Shown here in pieces: positions 6,501 through 8,013 of a stretch of 8,013 nt of DNA (position 1 is its first letter; every line of letters begins with the position of its first letter). The stretch spans positions 1 through 8,013 of the forward strand of contig VGAH01000040.1 of the NCBI GenBank assembly GCA_016870945.1, read 5' to 3'. The notes under the pieces are model-generated. The model was given only the letters and a program-made list of their open reading frames with translations. It did not search any database and was not told the DNA's origin. The DNA is from Actinomycetota bacterium (GTDB lineage: Bacteria > Actinomycetota > Actinomycetes > S36-B12 > UBA5976). Both the position numbers and the translations under genes were made by a program.

Positions 6501-6955
6501 TTCGAATCGATTTGCCGTTAGCCGCCTTGCTGCCGGTTGATTACATAGCCGAAGAGCGATTGCGATTGGACGTTTATCGCAGATTGGGCGCAGCAACTAC
6601 CGACGACGAACTAACAGCAATACGCGATGAACTTCGAGATCGCTTTGGTCTGATACCTAGAGAGGCGCAATTGCTATTAGAGGTGGGTCGCGTTAAGAAC
6701 ATCGCAAGAGCATTGAATATTCGTGAAATTTCTTCACATCTTGGCACCGTGCGAATTTCGCCCTTGGATTTGCGTGAGTCGAGCTTGATGCGCATTCAGC
6801 GTCTGTACCCAGGTGCCAAATATCGAAATGCAACCAAGACCTTGGTTGTACCAACTGATATCTTTGGTGAACACGCTCACGCGACAAGTCAGCGATGGCT
6901 GAGTTGGCTTGAATCTTTCTTAACCGAAGAGGTAGGCGCACCGATTGCTGCTTAA
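3581..6955 (+). CDS. mfd: Transcription-repair coupling factor Mfd
   Basis: Mfd is a DNA translocase that pushes stalled RNA polymerase off damaged templates and recruits UvrA for nucleotide excision repair. The length, 1124 residues, is close to E. coli Mfd (1148). In order: a UvrB-like module covers roughly 1-330, with GEFAVRGSIVDLF (about 188-200) matching the UvrA-contacting part; the RNA polymerase interacting, CarD-like domain starts near GEWLVHYQHGVGRF (453-466) and runs to about 525; the RecG-like motor has Walker A GDVGYGKT (605-612), DEEQ (706-709), the LSATPIPRT block and QLRGRVGR (875-882), followed by the translocation region; the C-terminal domain D7 occupies about 970-1124. All ATPase motifs are intact. 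The only oddity is a Gln/Gly repeat at 115-129. The ATG lies 3 bases after the cysQ stop with no obvious ribosome binding site, so coupling is likely. The 3' end overlaps the lipoprotein gene by 11 bases. Confidence 0.98.
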   Translation: MTAAGLISAVAKDPGVELTLRESLKADVRQVSITPGLRPALVACVAQQVGHPDLVLVVTAGSAQASVLAKQLKSVLGANVFEYLAWETLLHEPLKPSPQVVAMRASTMSSIRDREQGEQSGQGGQGGQPVGEAAVLVTSVRALMQPIFADVSQAKELRIQVGQQWQREALLSELVERGFERVDLVQERGEFAVRGSIVDLFVPVEEHPTRLQFDDDAVEEIRTFSIADQRSLDSVTSILVWPCHERISSAQSNLIDLLPNNFEVVVFDPDRVRARAEDLIVTDLAFKESNWHTSFGDARALSVGQETVVSEYAPLADVQEQARQLDRSWLELTPFHQEESPLESAPSPVFRGDLTELLATLQRWRDDQWQVVIALPTQGAILRMQEFLNENEVGLKRIELWQSPWQTGFVLPQSKLVLLSEKDIFGKGSGSSSKQRMPARRKGDLDPLTLTRGEWLVHYQHGVGRFQEVISREVAGATREYLVVEYAASKRGLPADLLYVPTDQLHMISKYVGGETPSPSKLGGGDWQKTKSRARKAVKDIADQLVRLYATRAQAKGMTFSPDTPWQRELEDAFAYVETPDQLVCVDEVKADMERPMPMDRVVAGDVGYGKTEIAVRAAFKAVQDGKQVAILVPTTLLVQQHLNTFAERYAGFPVNVQALSRFSTEKEAKEVLAALAEGQVDVIIGTHRLLTPKVKFHDLGLVIVDEEQRFGVEHKEFLKALRTNVDVLTLSATPIPRTLEMALTGIRDLSVIQTPPEERLPVLTYVGSYQEAQVAAAIRRELVRDGQVFFVHNRVDSIDRVALRLAELVPEARIGVAHGQMPEAALEKVVLDFWAGEFDVLVCTTIVESGLDIANANTLIVDAADKLGLAQLHQLRGRVGRSRERAHAYFFYPPEASLNESAYERLSTIAQHNELGAGMAVAMKDLEIRGAGNLLGGEQSGHIAEVGFDLYVRLVSEALAAAKGDASPEMQEIRIDLPLAALLPVDYIAEERLRLDVYRRLGAATTDDELTAIRDELRDRFGLIPREAQLLLEVGRVKNIARALNIREISSHLGTVRISPLDLRESSLMRIQRLYPGAKYRNATKTLVVPTDIFGEHAHATSQRWLSWLESFLTEEVGAPIAA
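3923..3967 (+). repeat. Five tandem 9-bp units in mfd encoding a Gln/Gly-rich insert
   Basis: Five in-frame units of the form (GAG/GGN)-CAA-(GGC/AGT/CCA) encode EQG EQS GQG GQG GQP at residues 115-129 of Mfd. CAA is fixed as the middle codon of every unit, while the flanking codons vary. The repeat lies in a loop between the SSIR helix and the VLVTSVRALMQP strand of the UvrB-like module, where E. coli Mfd is shorter as recalled. The near-identical units suggest expansion by slippage in steps of three codons, which keeps the frame. Confidence 0.85.
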
Positions 6956-7544
6956 GAGGCCTTTTGACGCAAGTTTGGCTCTTGTTTTGGCAGGGGTGTT
7001 GGTTGCCGGTTGTGGCGCACAACTTGCTGGTTCAGCCGCTGTGATTGGTGACGAAAGAATCACTGAGAGGTATCTGGTCACGCAACTTGACGAGCTAAAG
7101 GTTGCGTTGGGGCAAGACCCTCAAACGTCTTTGGGTGAACAAGCAGCACGAGCAATCTTGGCTAGAGCGATTCTTGACCGAGTTATCGTGCAGGCAAGCG
7201 TGGCTGAAGAAATCTCTGTGGCCGAATCGCAAGTAGCGCAAGAACGAGGCGTTTTAGAAGAGACATTTGGCGGCGAAGATCCGCTTATTCAGTACGCAGC
7301 AAGCCAAGGTCTGCCACCAGCGATGATTAACGATGCCTTGCGAACTGATTTGCTGGTGACTCAACTAGGGCAAAAACTTTCACCAGGCGTTGAGCCCGCC
7401 TTACAAAGAGAAGTCGCTTATAGCTACGTAGCTGAGTTTGCTAATGCGTTGGGCGTACGAGTTTCACCACGAATTGGCGTTTGGGTTCCAGAAAACCTAA
7501 GCATCGCGCCACCACCAGACGATTTGTCGGTGTCAGACAGCTAG
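6945..7544 (+). CDS. Putative lipoprotein with a SurA N-terminal-like chaperone domain
   Basis: A 199-residue exported protein. Residues 2-5 give a basic n-region (LLKR), 9-19 a hydrophobic core, and VAGC at 20-23 a lipobox, so Cys23 should be lipidated and the protein anchored to the outer face of the cytoplasmic membrane. The mature part begins with AAVIGDERITERYL and continues as a helix-rich region (about 40-150) like the SurA/trigger-factor-type N-terminal domain. The C-terminal RVSPRIGVWVPENLSI (172-187) resembles a motif common near the end of actinobacterial SurA-N lipoproteins encoded beside mfd. There is no PpiC-type prolyl isomerase domain, so a holding or folding-assistance role is inferred, not shown. 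The start is TTG at 6945, overlapping mfd by 11 bases. It is chosen because it keeps the basic n-region; the next TTG (6975) would remove it. GAAGAGG at 6926-6932 is a distant possible ribosome binding site. Confidence 0.8.
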   Translation: MLLKRPFDASLALVLAGVLVAGCGAQLAGSAAVIGDERITERYLVTQLDELKVALGQDPQTSLGEQAARAILARAILDRVIVQASVAEEISVAESQVAQERGVLEETFGGEDPLIQYAASQGLPPAMINDALRTDLLVTQLGQKLSPGVEPALQREVAYSYVAEFANALGVRVSPRIGVWVPENLSIAPPPDDLSVSDS

Positions 7545-8012
7545 ACCGAGCCTTTCTTCCGCGGCTGCAACGTGCGGGCTTTTTCTGATTTTTTCAGGTA
7601 CGACCAGAAGGGCTCGACGCCAGGCCCACATGGATGCAGAGGTTGCTGCGTCCGCGAGGGGCACCTTGCTGATAACTGGCGCGAGCAGCGAGCCTGCGTA
7701 CATCTCGCGCGCCCACGAGGGCAGCGCTGCGAAACCGGTAGTGGCCACGCCAGCCCACAAAGTTTGTGCCGGGGTCAGATACCGCGTCTTGTTTGGCATC
7801 GGAGGCACAACCAAGAACTTTGCAGCCGCCCGAGACTCTTCACTTGCTTTTAAGAAAGGCCGCATTTCCGCGAAGTAGTTTTTTAGGTCCGAATAAGTCG
7901 TGAATATGTCTTCTCGCTCGTAGCCGATCAACCGGGCCGCAATCACCTGCTCTTTTACGTAAGCATCGGCTTGCTCACTGGTGATTGACATTCCGGATCT
8001 GATTGCGCATTC
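7533..8012 (-). CDS. DUF2236 / MpaB-family oxygenase-like protein, C-terminal part (5' end off the window)
   Basis: The minus-strand frame is open from the stop at 7533 to the right edge, giving 159 visible residues. The ATG at 7991 is probably an internal Met, because coding-like sequence (ending RSGM) continues upstream and the family usually has about 270-320 residues. The stretch SITSEQADAYVKEQVIAARLIG, followed by FTTYSDLKNYFAEMRP and FLVVPPMP, resembles the C-terminal half of DUF2236 proteins, which are related to the MpaB and latex-clearing oxygenases, as recognised from memory. The residues that bind heme in the latex-clearing relatives lie in the N-terminal half and cannot be seen, so enzymatic activity is unverified. 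A hydrophobic, Ala-rich region (TLWAGVATTGFAALP) follows. The gene converges on the lipoprotein gene and overlaps its last 12 bases. It is unrelated in orientation and function to the housekeeping operon. No substrate can be named. Confidence 0.72.
   Translation of the reverse strand, partial: ECAIRSGMSITSEQADAYVKEQVIAARLIGYEREDIFTTYSDLKNYFAEMRPFLKASEESRAAAKFLVVPPMPNKTRYLTPAQTLWAGVATTGFAALPSWAREMYAGSLLAPVISKVPLADAATSASMWAWRRALLVVPEKIRKSPHVAAAEERLGLAV
7549..7585 (+). terminator. Weak candidate terminator after the lipoprotein gene
   Basis: AGCC (7549-7552) and CGC (7560-7562) can pair with GCG (7574-7576) and GGCT (7577-7580), directly followed by a run of T (7580-7584) and a second T-run at 7589-7594. 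The 5' arm carries a seven-base bulge, so the stem is poor. Its position just past the lipoprotein stop at 7544 is right for ending the + strand operon, although it lies inside the convergent coding sequence. Confidence 0.25.
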
Positions 8013-8013
8013 G

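Noticed and set aside
5916..6596. A 226-codon open frame on the minus strand within mfd
   Set aside because: It lies wholly antisense to the most conserved motor region of Mfd, has an Arg/Pro/Leu-rich composition with no recognisable motif, and no ribosome binding site or gene context was seen. It is a shadow of mfd codon use.
7630..7878. Plus-strand frames opposite the DUF2236 gene
   Set aside because: They are antisense to a frame with clear family resemblance that runs off the window, and have no recognisable motifs.
7991..7991. ATG at 7991 (minus strand) as the start of the DUF2236-family gene
   Set aside because: The frame remains open to the window edge with coding-like sequence, and 152 residues is only about half the family length. 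The Met sits where an internal residue is expected just before the SITSEQADAYV block.

Overview
The window reads as a stretch of an actinobacterial (Actinomycetota) chromosome of moderate GC content. The order glmU, prs, rplY (ctc), pth, mfd, SurA-like lipoprotein is a familiar actinobacterial arrangement. Several proteins carry wording typical of that phylum: the DLHTSQIQGFFDGPVDHL loop of PRPP synthetase, the NYDGVNKHRT block of GlmU, and a CysQ that resembles the mycobacterial enzyme. The base composition is clearly lower than in Streptomyces or Mycobacterium. A planktonic or other small-genome actinobacterium would fit, but this is inference and no genus can be named from the sequence alone.

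Layout. Seven genes run left to right on the + strand and one runs in from the right on the - strand. Positions 2-559 hold the C-terminal acetyltransferase part of glmU, whose start lies off the window. The prs gene (593-1579) follows after 33 bases with a strong ribosome binding site. A 71-base gap (1580-1650) is the only sizeable non-coding stretch; it holds a tentative -10 element, a small hairpin and the rplY ribosome binding site. From rplY onward (1651-2169) the genes are tightly packed: pth probably overlaps rplY by CTGA, cysQ overlaps pth by ATGA, mfd follows after 3 bases, and the lipoprotein gene overlaps mfd by 11 bases. The lipoprotein gene ends tail-to-tail with a partial DUF2236/MpaB-family oxygenase gene, with a 12-base overlap. 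No stretch longer than 300 bases lacks a gene. I saw no RNA genes, CRISPR arrays, insertion sequences or attachment sites.

How the genes fit together. GlmU makes UDP-GlcNAc for the cell wall and Prs makes PRPP for nucleotide and amino-acid synthesis. L25/Ctc binds 5S rRNA in the 50S subunit. Pth recycles peptidyl-tRNA released from stalled ribosomes. CysQ removes PAP left by sulfur assimilation. Mfd displaces stalled RNA polymerase and recruits UvrA. The lipoprotein is probably an extracytoplasmic chaperone-like protein. The block is a housekeeping set covering precursors, translation quality control and transcription-coupled repair.

Most of the region is ordinary. The points that deserve a second look are: pth has no ATG, GTG or TTG that would give a full-length protein and probably starts at CTG (or ATC); L25 has lost the usual C-terminal barrel domain and carries an alanine-rich helical tail instead; Mfd carries a five-copy 9-bp Gln/Gly repeat inside its UvrB-like module; and the operon ends abruptly against a convergent oxygenase gene. 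I found no convincing new biological system.
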